Below, piece by piece: positions 26,747 to 35,349 of a stretch of DNA of 43,158 bases. The notes below the pieces were generated by a model. That model made no database searches. It was not told the origin of the DNA and saw only the letters and a program-made list of their open reading frames with translations. The stretch comes from Oligoflexales bacterium. GTDB lineage: Bacteria; Bdellovibrionota_B; Oligoflexia; Oligoflexales; JALZUQ01. The position numbers and the translations under genes are program-made. The DNA lies in NCBI GenBank assembly GCA_023301565.1, contig JALZUO010000053.1:1-43158 (forward strand), in the 5' to 3' direction. The stretch's first letter is position 1. Every line of letters begins with the position of its first letter.

Positions 26747-27541
26747 ATGAATGTTCGTACATTATTGTTTTGTTTTTTAGTCCCTGTCTTTTCGGTAGCT
26801 TGTGGGCAAGTTTCCTCAAATAGAAGCTTTGCTATAGAAGATGGCTCTCCCAAAGGCTATTCACCCGACGTACCCTCCAAAGTCTCTTCCAAAGGGTATC
26901 ATTCAAGTAACTGTAGCTCAGGAACTTGTTTTACAACCCCTTCTTCTAGTGATGATGGTTCCTCATGCGCAAACGGTAGTTGTTCAATCGCCAAACCTCA
27001 AGATTCTGACAATAGCATTTCGGCCGGATGCGGCTGTAGTGCAGGTGGTTGCCAACTTGTATCGACGGGTGACAGCAGTGGTTCATCTTGCGCATCTGGA
27101 GGCTGCGAAAATATTGATTTAGGTCCGAAAGACTCCAATTTTTCTAGAGACTCGCATGACCCAGTTAAACTTTATTTTAATGGATATCACGCTTCCATAG
27201 AAACTCACCAGGATGCATTAGACGAGTTCGCCACGTTAAAGCCAGGACATGGTCAAGGCTTAATACCGGTAGCTACCTTTGGTGGTTATGCAGGATACGG
27301 TGGATGTCAAGATAACCCTAACTCTCGTAAAGTAACTTATTTTGGAGCTACTTCTTATGTACCAGAAGGAGATGTAGAAAACTTTGAACTCGAAGAGTCG
27401 ATTTCGTTGTACCACGTAGCTATAATTAAGCTAGAAGTAAGCGAAGAACGATACTTTGAAGCGCTTAGGGAAGTTTACTATAATAGTTTGAATAACCCGA
27501 AAAAAGTCTTTTTAGAAAAGTTTCCAGAATACTTTAAGTAA
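26747..27541 (+). CDS. Lipoprotein with repeated CxxGxC motifs and an unknown C-terminal domain
   Basis: I do not recognise the family. The 264-residue protein has a lipoprotein signal (FLVPVFSVAC, Cys19 as anchor). GTGGAG lies 5 bp before the ATG. A Ser/Asp/Gly-rich segment (about 50-125) carries four CxxGxC motifs: CSSGTC, CANGSC, CSAGGC and CASGGC, plus CGC, spaced about 15-25 residues apart. The C-terminal domain (about 140-264) has GHGQGLIPVATFGGYAGYGG and an acidic-aromatic end. The Cys pattern suggests disulfides or metal binding outside the cytoplasm. Its closeness to two haem-motif proteins hints at a redox theme. Confidence 0.7.
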   Translation: MNVRTLLFCFLVPVFSVACGQVSSNRSFAIEDGSPKGYSPDVPSKVSSKGYHSSNCSSGTCFTTPSSSDDGSSCANGSCSIAKPQDSDNSISAGCGCSAGGCQLVSTGDSSGSSCASGGCENIDLGPKDSNFSRDSHDPVKLYFNGYHASIETHQDALDEFATLKPGHGQGLIPVATFGGYAGYGGCQDNPNSRKVTYFGATSYVPEGDVENFELEESISLYHVAIIKLEVSEERYFEALREVYYNSLNNPKKVFLEKFPEYFK

Positions 27542-27590
27542 GTTTTAATAGATACGCATGCAAGCATGCCGTATATAGCCGAAAACCATA

Positions 27591-27621
27591 AATCCCTGAC
27601 TCTCAAGTCAGGGATTTTTTT
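27591..27621 (+). terminator. Intrinsic terminator after the Cys-repeat lipoprotein
   Basis: AATCCCTGACT (27591-27601) pairs perfectly with AGTCAGGGATT (27606-27616) around CTCA, followed by a run of seven T ending at 27621. It lies 50 bp after the lipoprotein stop. Confidence 0.92.
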
Positions 27622-27658
27622 GCATAGACCTACCACAGAAACATCTGTGAATACGGTC

Positions 27659-27685
27659 CTACTAACCGGTGGACCTAGGAATGGG
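27659..27685 (+). repeat. 27-bp segment shared with the IS remnant (inverted copy)
   Basis: This segment matches the minus strand of 23902-23928 at 23 of 27 positions, with CTACTAAC, GGTG, ACCT and AATGGG in common. The two copies lie in opposite orientation about 3.7 kb apart. It may be a remnant of the same mobile or repeated element, but a chance match within a 43-kb window cannot be excluded. Confidence 0.35.
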
Positions 27686-27943
27686 ACAGGGCCGATAGGA
27701 CCGCCGCGACTTACCTTGGCTAACCTACCAAGTTTTTTTCCAATGGGTAATTTCTGCCTGGAGGTTCGCGCGTCCAAACAACTGCCAAAAACCTTAAGCG
27801 CTATCCAATTGGCTTAAAAATAATTTTAATTACAGACACTTAAAGAACCCCGCCCCCATACTCCGAGAAAGGGTCAGGAATCCAGATAAAATACCGATAA
27901 GATGCTGTAAGGCAAGGATGAAAAACAAGGGAATCAGTACTCC

Positions 27944-29104
27944 ATGTACAATAAAGAGGAAGCATTTCAACGCAACATAGCAACCATGAACAGCAGAACG
28001 CTGCGAATCGGTGGCTACCTCCTTATATTCAACATCCTAGCTTTCTGGGTCCTAGACTGGTTTGTATTTCCACGCAGCTTACTTATAGTCACTGCTTTTC
28101 TTCGCCTTATCCCGGCAATTGTCGGAGCGTTTATTATATATTTAACTTACAAAAAAAAAGAGTTTGTCTCTAAACATAATTTTTCCCTGGTTATAGCCAT
28201 GACGTTTACGACCGCACTGGTTACGGGACTAAAGTGTTGGATGACAGAAGGTATAAACAGTCAGTATTTCATTGGCATCTGTATGATGGGATCTTATATG
28301 GCTGTCACCTGTATGCTCGATTCAAAACAAGCAACAATCCTTGCTGGAACTATGTACTTGGCCTATTTACTTCCGCTCGTCTACTTTGAGCAGTTTCTGC
28401 CACTCAATGCTTTTATTACAAATCAAGCTTTTTTTATGGGCTTGGTGGTATCAGCAATCACAGGCCAGGTAAAAAGAATCGGCAGCGAACGACTCAGGTT
28501 CGAACAAAAGCTTTCAAACAGAAACGCCCTAGCTAGGATAAACAAACTGGCTACCATAGACTCTTTGACGGGTCTTAAAAACCGTCACTACCTCATTGAT
28601 GTGGCAGGTAGAGAAATTGACCGGTGTAGGCGGCATAAGCGAGATGCAGCTGTGTTGATTCTAGACCTCGACCACTTTAAAAAAATAAATGACGTCCACG
28701 GGCATGCTGCTGGCGATATAGTTTTAAAATGTATCGGAAAAATGCTGAACAAAAGCGTAAGATCTATAGATATTCCTTGCAGGTATGGAGGCGAAGAGTT
28801 TGTAGTCGTTATGCCAGACATATCATTTGCTGATGCGGTTTATACTGTAGTTGAAAGAATACATAACAACCTTCGATCAAAACCTATCGCTCTGAGTGAG
28901 GCTCCTAATTCAGAAACTCTGCTGATTACAGCATCTATAGGTGTCGCTATGCTTCAAGGTGAAGATGATGATTTAAACTCTATGATCGAAAGAGCTGATA
29001 CATATCTATACCAAGCAAAAAATAACGGAAGAAATCAAACAGCTTTCAACCCTGACCACGAAAAGAAATGTACGACCTCGTTTAAAAAAGCCGTGAACAG
29101 CTAA
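27944..29104 (+). CDS. Membrane-bound diguanylate cyclase (GGDEF domain)
   Basis: The enzyme makes cyclic di-GMP from two GTP. The 386-residue protein has about six N-terminal hydrophobic segments (about 25-185), a short coiled linker, then a GGDEF domain (about 200-365). The active site reads RYGGEEF, with G282 as the first Gly. The product-inhibition I-site RxxD is present as RSID (273-276), exactly five residues before GGEEF. DSLTGLKNRHYL and DLDHFKKINDVHGH are intact, so activity is expected. AAGGGA lies about 11 bp before the ATG. The sensor region is of unknown type. It could supply the PilZ protein at 6226. Confidence 0.92.
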   Translation: MYNKEEAFQRNIATMNSRTLRIGGYLLIFNILAFWVLDWFVFPRSLLIVTAFLRLIPAIVGAFIIYLTYKKKEFVSKHNFSLVIAMTFTTALVTGLKCWMTEGINSQYFIGICMMGSYMAVTCMLDSKQATILAGTMYLAYLLPLVYFEQFLPLNAFITNQAFFMGLVVSAITGQVKRIGSERLRFEQKLSNRNALARINKLATIDSLTGLKNRHYLIDVAGREIDRCRRHKRDAAVLILDLDHFKKINDVHGHAAGDIVLKCIGKMLNKSVRSIDIPCRYGGEEFVVVMPDISFADAVYTVVERIHNNLRSKPIALSEAPNSETLLITASIGVAMLQGEDDDLNSMIERADTYLYQAKNNGRNQTAFNPDHEKKCTTSFKKAVNS

Positions 29105-29179
29105 ACAAAAATCGCATACTGCAACCTGTACAACCTGACAATTGCCAACTTTGCGATTATGTTGTGGTTTGACTGTAAT

Positions 29180-29195
29180 CTGGTGTTATCAACAG
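29180..29195. promoter_or_regulatory. Possible LexA-type box (CTG-N10-CAG) upstream of uvrB
   Basis: CTG at 29180-29182 and CAG at 29193-29195 are exactly 10 bp apart, like the core of enterobacterial SOS boxes. The inner bases fit that consensus poorly, and the LexA site of this lineage is not known to me. The site is about 95 bp before uvrB, a gene that is SOS-controlled in many bacteria. Confidence 0.25.
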
Positions 29196-29290
29196 TGGTG
29201 TAGCCTCACAAGCCTGCACGCGTGCTTCCCTTTTAGACGCTTAATTCACCCTCATTGGCTGCCAGAGGTTTTTTGACGTAATGTCAGTCT

Positions 29291-31309
29291 ATGTCGCAGC
29301 CGTTTGTCATCGATAGTCATTTTACGCCAATGGGAGACCAGCCAGGGGCCATCGCGGGTTTAGTAGAGTCGCTTAAAAAAGGCAACTTTCACAACACGCT
29401 CTTAGGCGTCACAGGTTCTGGCAAGACCTTTACCATCGCCAAAACCATCGAAGCCCTACAAAGACCAGCCCTGCTTGTCGCGCCAAACAAGACCCTTGCA
29501 GCTCAACTGTTTTTAGAAATGCGCGAGCTGTTTCCTAATAACGCCGTGCATTTTTTTATCTCTTATTACGACTACTATCAGCCCGAGGCCTACATCCCCT
29601 CGTCCGATACCTTTATTGAAAAAGACAGCGCCATCAACGACGACATCGACAAGATGCGCCACGCCGCGACGATGTCTCTGTTTGAGCGCAAAGACGTCAT
29701 TGTGATCTCTTCGGTCAGCTGTATCTACGGCCTAGGTAATCCCGACGAATATGGTGAGTCGATCGTCAGCATCGAAGCTTTGCAGGCTATTAGCCGCAAC
29801 GAGTTTTTACGTTCTCTAATCGATATTCAATACACCAGAAATGACGCGATGCTTGATCGAGGCTCATTTCGTGTGCGCGGCGATATAGTCGACGTGCAGC
29901 CTGCCTCGGAAAAAGAACATGCAATTCGGGTTGAGTTTTTTGGCGATGAAATCGAGCGCATACTCTTAATAGATGCACTAAGCGGAAAAAAGGTCCGAGA
30001 ACTCCCTAAAGTCAGCATTTACCCCAACAGCCATTACGTAACTGATTCCAGGAAAATGAGTACGATTATCCGTGAGATTCTAGACGAGCTTGGCGTACGG
30101 TTGCGCGAGCTCAAAGCCGCCGGAAAATCAGCCGAATACGAACGCCTAGAAATGCGAACGATGCGCGATGTAGAACTAATGGAGCAGCTTGGGTTTTGCC
30201 CAGGCATAGAAAACTACTCTAGGTTTTTAACAGGGCTCCCACCAGGGCACCCTCCTCCTACTTTGTTAAATTATTTTCCCGATGATTACATCACGATCTT
30301 AGATGAAAGCCATCTGACTGTCCCGCAGCTGCGGGCGATGTTTAACGGTGATCGCTCGCGCAAGACAACCCTTGTAGACTATGGGTTCAGGCTACCTGCC
30401 GCCCTTGACAACCGTCCGCTGCGATTTGAAGAGTTTAACCAAAACACAAACCAACTTGTATATGTTTCTGCCACGCCGGCTAACTACGAAGTAGAGCAAG
30501 CCAAAGACAACTTGTTCCACCAGGAAATTAGGCCCACCGGCCTTTTGGACCCTGTCATTACCGTAAAGCCTGCTCTTACCCAGATAGATGACCTTTACGG
30601 AGAAATAAAAGAAACCGTAGAACGCGGAAACAGGGTACTAGTCACAACCCTTACCAAACGCATGGCAGAAGACATTACGACTTACTTTTTTGATATCGGA
30701 ATCCGCATCAAGTACTTGCACTCAGATATCGATAGTTTGCAGCGCGTCGAACTTTTGCAAGATCTTCGGCGAGGGACATTTGATGTCTTAGTGGGTATCA
30801 ACCTTCTGCGCGAAGGGCTTGATTTGCCTGAAGTGGAGCTGGTTGCCATACTCGATGCAGACAAAGAGGGTTTTCTGCGTTCACGCAGTAGTCTTTTGCA
30901 GACTGTCGGACGAGCAGCCCGTAACGACAAAGGCCGTGTGATTTTTTATGCTGACCGCACCACTGACTCCATGAAAGTGTGTATGGCCGAGACCTCGCAG
31001 CGCCGCGAGCGCCAGAAAGCCTATAATAAAAAGCATGGAATCACTCCGAAAACAGTGCAAAAGAGCCTGCGCTCGGGGCTTCGTGAAATATACGGGCTAA
31101 CCAAAGGCAAAGAAGAGCTTTTTGCCGAAAGACGCCTCGAGCTTATAGCCAAGTACAAGATCAAGTCTTTAGAAAGCTTAGACAAGCTGATCCGCAAAAA
31201 AGCCAAAGAAATGAAAAAAGCTGCAGGAAAACTTGATTTCGAGCAGGCTGCCTCTATCCGCGACGAAACAAAAGCCCTCAAGCAAATCCTGCTCGAAGGC
31301 CTAAACTAA
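29291..31309 (+). CDS. uvrB: Excinuclease ABC subunit B
   Basis: UvrB is the DNA damage-verifying helicase-like subunit of nucleotide excision repair. The 672-residue protein has the normal length and layout. Walker A is GVTGSGKT (39-46). The beta-hairpin stretch YYDYYQPEAYIPSSDTFIEK inserts behind the lesion. DESHLTVPQLRAMFNGD marks motif II, and helicase motifs near VGINLLREGLD and QTVGRAARN follow. The C-terminal UVR motif that contacts UvrC is at about 628-668. The ribosome binding site is weak. It is followed by a convergent small gene. Confidence 0.98.
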   Translation: MSQPFVIDSHFTPMGDQPGAIAGLVESLKKGNFHNTLLGVTGSGKTFTIAKTIEALQRPALLVAPNKTLAAQLFLEMRELFPNNAVHFFISYYDYYQPEAYIPSSDTFIEKDSAINDDIDKMRHAATMSLFERKDVIVISSVSCIYGLGNPDEYGESIVSIEALQAISRNEFLRSLIDIQYTRNDAMLDRGSFRVRGDIVDVQPASEKEHAIRVEFFGDEIERILLIDALSGKKVRELPKVSIYPNSHYVTDSRKMSTIIREILDELGVRLRELKAAGKSAEYERLEMRTMRDVELMEQLGFCPGIENYSRFLTGLPPGHPPPTLLNYFPDDYITILDESHLTVPQLRAMFNGDRSRKTTLVDYGFRLPAALDNRPLRFEEFNQNTNQLVYVSATPANYEVEQAKDNLFHQEIRPTGLLDPVITVKPALTQIDDLYGEIKETVERGNRVLVTTLTKRMAEDITTYFFDIGIRIKYLHSDIDSLQRVELLQDLRRGTFDVLVGINLLREGLDLPEVELVAILDADKEGFLRSRSSLLQTVGRAARNDKGRVIFYADRTTDSMKVCMAETSQRRERQKAYNKKHGITPKTVQKSLRSGLREIYGLTKGKEELFAERRLELIAKYKIKSLESLDKLIRKKAKEMKKAAGKLDFEQAASIRDETKALKQILLEGLN

Positions 31310-31340
31310 CTGATTTATTCACTGTAAGTTTTGTGAGTGT

Positions 31341-31565
31341 TTAATGCGTACCTAACGAGTCGAGACGTTTTTGATAGGCGTCTACGTTGCCTTTCATTGC
31401 TTTTTCTACGGCTTTTGGAACATCTTGCATTTTTTTCGGTGCAGGCGCCCCAGAAATCTCTAGTGTTTTTGTTACTTGCTGCGGTACGTGATCGTTTCTT
31501 TTGTTTACCATCATGCCGATGATGGCAACCGTGATCAAACTGCCTACTAAAAAAAATCCATGCAT
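31341..31565 (-). CDS. Small single-pass membrane protein
   Basis: This 74-residue protein has one N-terminal membrane helix (about 3-20: GFFLVGSLITVAIIGMMV) and a charged C-terminal part with KAVEKAMKGNVDAYQKRL, probably helical. GAGGAG lies 8 bp before the ATG, a strong sign of a real gene. An overlapping frame starting 7 bp earlier is the shadow. I do not recognise the family. It lies between uvrB and srkA. Confidence 0.65.
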   Translation of the reverse strand: MHGFFLVGSLITVAIIGMMVNKRNDHVPQQVTKTLEISGAPAPKKMQDVPKAVEKAMKGNVDAYQKRLDSLGTH

Positions 31566-31692
31566 AACCCATTCTCCTCTACTGGTATGGAGCTCATCGG
31601 TTATTTAAGCTCAGGCTCACCGGATCTTTATTTTTTTAATAATTGTAGATACTTACAAAGGCAATATCTACTGACCGAACGACTTACTCTAA

Positions 31693-32769
31693 CTACGCAT
31701 TAGCTTTTATAACAGCTAGTTGATCCATGAGAGCATGCAGCTGGTCTTGCCAGTAGCGCTCTTCTCCAAAACTGCCAAACGCCCTCTTAAATGCAGGGTC
31801 CTCCCAGCGCTTTGCGATCCAGGCACTAAAGTGAATCATCCTAAGTGCCCTGAGCGGTTCGGCTAGCTTTAGGCTGGCATCGTCAAACTCATGCATAGTT
31901 TCATAGCCGCTTAAAAGAGCGTCCCAGAGTTCTCGTTCTTTTTGATATCTGCCTGGAAGCATCAGCCATAAATCTTGAATTGCAGGCCCTACAACCATAT
32001 CGTCGAAATCTACCCAAAAGTAGCCTTGGCGACCAAAAAGCAAATTCCCTAAATGGCAGTCACCGTGCACGCGGTGTTTTTTAACCGCATCAAAGCCTGG
32101 CATAGAAAGCTCACATATTTGTTTGACGCAAGACTCATACTGGCCCTCTATGTGTGCAGGGATATGCCGTTCTTGCATTAAAAAAGAAAGCGAGGCCAGC
32201 CCGTAGGTAGAAGGTCCTATATGTACGCGCTCTTTTGCCTCTCGCGTCATCCCCACCCGGTGCATGCGTCCAAGGTAGCGCCCCACTCTTTTTAGTTCTT
32301 CGGTCGAAAGCTCATCCGGTGATCGCCCACCAACTTTTGGAAAAACGGCAAACAACAGCCCTGACTTTTCTTCTTGCTGCAGCGTCGAGCCACCTGCCAA
32401 CACCATTGGAGCGACCACGGGTATGTCGGCCTCGACCAGATCCAAAAGGAATTGATGTTCTTCGAGAATTTGTTCTTTGCTCCAGCGCCCAGGCCGGTAA
32501 AATTTTGCAATACAATAGTGGTCTGCCGGGGTCTGCGGAGGCGAATCTAAGGATTCTTCATCCCACTCGATTTCATAGACCCTGTTTTCCATAGAATTCA
32601 GCGCCAAAGCGCGCCCCGTACAGCGCTTTCCTGTAGCAGCCTCTACCGCATCCAAGATCAGCCCAGGGGTAAGCTCATAAAAAAACTGCGTGGCCTCGCC
32701 CCAAGTGGCTAGGCCCTCTGCTGCCTTGTTTGCTTCTGGAGGCTTATTGCCTCTATGTTGGTCACTCAT
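31693..32769 (-). CDS. srkA: Stress response kinase A (YihE/RdoA family)
   Basis: SrkA is a small eukaryotic-like Ser/Thr protein kinase linked to envelope and oxidative stress survival in enterobacteria. The 358-residue protein shows LALNSMENRVYEIEWD (nucleotide-binding region), IAKFYRPGRWSKEQILEEH (family hallmark), RVHGDCHLGNLLF (catalytic loop) and FWVDFDDMVVGPAIQDLW (Mg-binding). All key residues look intact. AGGGGG precedes the ATG. It is divergent from uvrC, with 48 bp between the starts. Confidence 0.93.
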   Translation of the reverse strand: MSDQHRGNKPPEANKAAEGLATWGEATQFFYELTPGLILDAVEAATGKRCTGRALALNSMENRVYEIEWDEESLDSPPQTPADHYCIAKFYRPGRWSKEQILEEHQFLLDLVEADIPVVAPMVLAGGSTLQQEEKSGLLFAVFPKVGGRSPDELSTEELKRVGRYLGRMHRVGMTREAKERVHIGPSTYGLASLSFLMQERHIPAHIEGQYESCVKQICELSMPGFDAVKKHRVHGDCHLGNLLFGRQGYFWVDFDDMVVGPAIQDLWLMLPGRYQKERELWDALLSGYETMHEFDDASLKLAEPLRALRMIHFSAWIAKRWEDPAFKRAFGSFGEERYWQDQLHALMDQLAVIKANA

Positions 32770-32817
32770 AATTTAGAGCCCCCTTTTCTGTAGACCATAA
32801 GCTAAGCTAGAACCACG

Positions 32818-34716
32818 ATGACAGCAAGTCCACGCCAACATACAGATCTTATCGAGCGCAAGATAGCCGACCTCCCTAAGGAGCCTGGCGTCTATTTGAT
32901 GAAAAACGCCAAAGATAAAATTATCTATGTCGGAAAGGCTAAGGTCCTGCGTAACCGGGTAAGAAGTTATTTTCGTGGAACCCATACCCATCCAAAACTG
33001 AAGAAACTTGTCGCTCGGATCGTCGACTTCGAGATCCTTTTGACCAAGTCTGAAACCGAGGCTTTGTTGCTCGAACGGTTTCTGATCAAAAAACACCAGC
33101 CCAAGTACAACGTTCTACTGAGAGACGACAAGTCGTTTCCGCTCGTACGTATAGATAAACAAAGCAAGTGGCCTAGGATCACCAAGGTTCGGCGCACAGC
33201 AAAAGACGGCGCCAAGTATATTGGACCGTTTGTAAACGAATCCCAGCTCTACCGTCTGATAAGTGCGGCCTTTAAAATATTTCCTCTTATCCGCTGCAGC
33301 GAGCACGAGTTTAGAAACGCCAAACGCCCGTGCAACTACTACCACATGAAGATGTGTATGGCCCCTTGTGCACTTCCGGTAAAGCGCGAAGAATACCTAA
33401 AAGTTGTAGAAGACGCCGAAGATTTTTTGCTTGGCCGAAACAAGGAGCTAGCAAAAAACTTAAAAGAAAAAATGCAGGGAGCAAGCGAGCAGGAGCAATA
33501 CGAAAAAGCTGCGCTTTTTAGAGATCAGATCAAGGCCTTAGAAAAGATGCTCGGCGGCCAGGCGGTTATTGTCAAAGGCCTTGAAGAGGCTGATGTTTTT
33601 GGGTTTGCTAGCAGTGAAGGTCACGTCGCTGTGCATGTAAACCATGTTCGCAGCGAAAACCTTTCTTCGTATGACCAGTTTGTCTTCGAGTGTTTCGACG
33701 AGCCAGGCGACCTGTTTTACCTAGATTTTTTACTGCATTATTACGACTCGCACCCATTGCCGCGAAACATTGCTCTCCAAGACATTGCGCATGAAAACCT
33801 TTTCCGCGAACGTTTTTTTGAGGTTTTGGACACTGACAGAAAAAAGAAAAAAGCCGATACACCTTTGCAAACAAACATTTTGTTTCCGAAAAAAGCACAA
33901 AAAAAAGAAATGGTAGAGATAGCCGTCAAGAACGCCGAGCATGCTTTAAAACGAAAGCTTGAGTCGTTGGATAAAGCCCAAACCAGCCTTTCCATCATGC
34001 AAGAAAAGCTCAAACTATCTCAGTTTCCGAACCGCATTGAATGCATTGACATATCGCACTTGCAAGGCGATCAAACCGTGGCCTCGTGCGTGTGTATGGT
34101 GGCTGGGAAGCCATTTCCTGAGGGCTACCGCAAGTACAACGTCAAAACACTTGAACCCGGCAAGGTTGACGACTACCAGTCCATGCGTGAGATCGTAGGG
34201 CGCAGGATAAAACGCGGAATAGAAGAGGACACCCTCCCTGACCTGCTTGTCATCGATGGTGGTAAAGGTCAGCTTAATGCTGCTTTAGATGCCATGGCAG
34301 CGTTTCCAGGCGTTGCTACAGAGCTTGTTGGCCTGGCAAAAGCTAGAAACCTCGAGACTATGAGTCCGACAAGGGGTGGCAGTACGCTTACGAGCGAAGA
34401 AAGAATTTTCAAACCTGGCTCTTCCAAACCGATCCCATTAAAAACAGGCTCGCCATCGTATCGCCTCCTGGTAAAGCTAAGAGACGAAGCCCATAGGTTT
34501 GCCATTACCTTTCACCGGCAAAAGAAGACCAAGGCTGCCTTAGACTCCCCGCTAGAAAGCATCGCTGGGGTGGGGCCTAAGACCCGTCAAAAAATTGTCA
34601 CAGCTTTTGGTGGCCTGCAGCAGTTAGAGAAAGCAACCCTCGCGCAACTGCAAGGAGTAGAAGGGGTTTCTAAAAAACAGGCTCTTGCTGTCTTCACTTT
34701 TTTAAACCAAGACTAG
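32818..34716 (+). CDS. uvrC: Excinuclease ABC subunit C
   Basis: UvrC makes the two incisions in nucleotide excision repair. The 632-residue protein has an N-terminal GIY-YIG nuclease domain (GVYLMKNAKDKIIYVGKAK, about 24-42), a Cys-containing region, a UVR motif (about 215-245), the RNase H-like second nuclease domain (IECIDISHLQGD, VIDGGKGQL) and a C-terminal helix-hairpin-helix pair (SIAGVGPKTRQKIV). The start ATG lacks a clear ribosome binding site. UvrB is 1.5 kb upstream on the same strand, with srkA and a small gene between. UvrA is not in the window. Confidence 0.98.
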   Translation: MTASPRQHTDLIERKIADLPKEPGVYLMKNAKDKIIYVGKAKVLRNRVRSYFRGTHTHPKLKKLVARIVDFEILLTKSETEALLLERFLIKKHQPKYNVLLRDDKSFPLVRIDKQSKWPRITKVRRTAKDGAKYIGPFVNESQLYRLISAAFKIFPLIRCSEHEFRNAKRPCNYYHMKMCMAPCALPVKREEYLKVVEDAEDFLLGRNKELAKNLKEKMQGASEQEQYEKAALFRDQIKALEKMLGGQAVIVKGLEEADVFGFASSEGHVAVHVNHVRSENLSSYDQFVFECFDEPGDLFYLDFLLHYYDSHPLPRNIALQDIAHENLFRERFFEVLDTDRKKKKADTPLQTNILFPKKAQKKEMVEIAVKNAEHALKRKLESLDKAQTSLSIMQEKLKLSQFPNRIECIDISHLQGDQTVASCVCMVAGKPFPEGYRKYNVKTLEPGKVDDYQSMREIVGRRIKRGIEEDTLPDLLVIDGGKGQLNAALDAMAAFPGVATELVGLAKARNLETMSPTRGGSTLTSEERIFKPGSSKPIPLKTGSPSYRLLVKLRDEAHRFAITFHRQKKTKAALDSPLESIAGVGPKTRQKIVTAFGGLQQLEKATLAQLQGVEGVSKKQALAVFTFLNQD

Positions 34717-34820
34717 CGTACGGAAAAAAATTCCCAGTTACGCAAATATAGTAGTTGATACTGTCTTATGATGGGAAAGATAAGAGAAATAGATAAGTCA
34801 CCTATTTGGAGAGTACTTTT

Positions 34821-35294
34821 ATGAGTATCCCGGCAGAGTTGATCGAAAAATTAAGTCAATTTGATTTGTTTGATGATTTCGATCCCGCAACGATTCAAAC
34901 CATTGCAGAAAGTGGTAGAAGTAAGACCTTTACTTCCGGCCTAAACATTGTCCAAGAAAGCACGCTTGGAGAAGACTTTTATGTCATTCTTTCCGGCAGG
35001 GTTTCTATCTCTGTACGTGGACCGTCAGGCAACCCCATTGAGGTCGCAAGGTTAAAAGACGGTGATGTCATTGGTGAAACGGTTTTACTTGGCAAAGTCA
35101 GAAGACAGGCCAGCGTGGTTGCTCGCGACGATGTAAAGGTGTTTGCATGGAAAGAGGTTGCAATGATAGAGCTTCTTAAAAACAATCCAGTGATCGGTTT
35201 TAAACTTATGAGAAACCTTGCAAGAATCCTTTCAGACAAGGTTACGAGTACCAACATGATGTTTAGAAACCACAGGTCCCAGCATGTAGCTTAA
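34821..35294 (+). CDS. Cyclic nucleotide-binding domain protein
   Basis: The 157-residue protein is a single cNMP-binding (Crp-type sensor) domain at about 10-130, with DFYVILSGRVSISV, LKDGDVIGET and RRQASVVARD, the last resembling the phosphate-binding cassette. No DNA-binding helix-turn-helix follows, so it is not a complete Crp regulator. It ends with a helix containing MRNLARILSDKV. I start at the ATG at 34821 with GGAG upstream; an in-frame TTG at 34806 overlaps that site. The ligand (cAMP, cGMP or other) is unknown. Confidence 0.85.
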   Translation: MSIPAELIEKLSQFDLFDDFDPATIQTIAESGRSKTFTSGLNIVQESTLGEDFYVILSGRVSISVRGPSGNPIEVARLKDGDVIGETVLLGKVRRQASVVARDDVKVFAWKEVAMIELLKNNPVIGFKLMRNLARILSDKVTSTNMMFRNHRSQHVA

Positions 35295-35322
35295 ACCAAT
35301 TTGCAGTTAACAGTAAAAAGAC

Positions 35323-35349
35323 GGCAGCTAGATAGCTGCCATTTTTTTT
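35323..35349 (+). terminator. Intrinsic terminator after the cNMP-binding gene
   Basis: GGCAGCTA (35323-35330) pairs with TAGCTGCC (35333-35340), followed by eight T. It overlaps the final codons of the convergent hydrolase gene on the minus strand. Confidence 0.9.

Larger units (their letters stand above)
27542..27943. other. Intergenic region with terminator and IS-like relic
   Basis: This stretch holds an intrinsic terminator (27591-27621) and a 27-bp segment (27659-27685) that matches the tail of the IS remnant at 23902-23928 in opposite orientation. A plus-strand frame across it reads LLTGGPRNG, like LLTGEPRNG in the remnant, but has no ribosome binding site. The rest is non-coding, leading to the diguanylate cyclase. 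Confidence 0.45.

Noticed and set aside
27478-27817. Frames on both strands across the spacer behind the Cys-repeat lipoprotein
   Set aside because: They overlap a strong terminator and lack ribosome binding sites. The LLTGGPRNG peptide is better explained as a relic of a repeat.
31315-31572. Alternative minus-strand frame overlapping the small membrane protein
   Set aside because: The frame starting at 31565 has correct spacing from GAGGAG and a clear membrane helix. The other is Arg- and Lys-rich shadow sequence.
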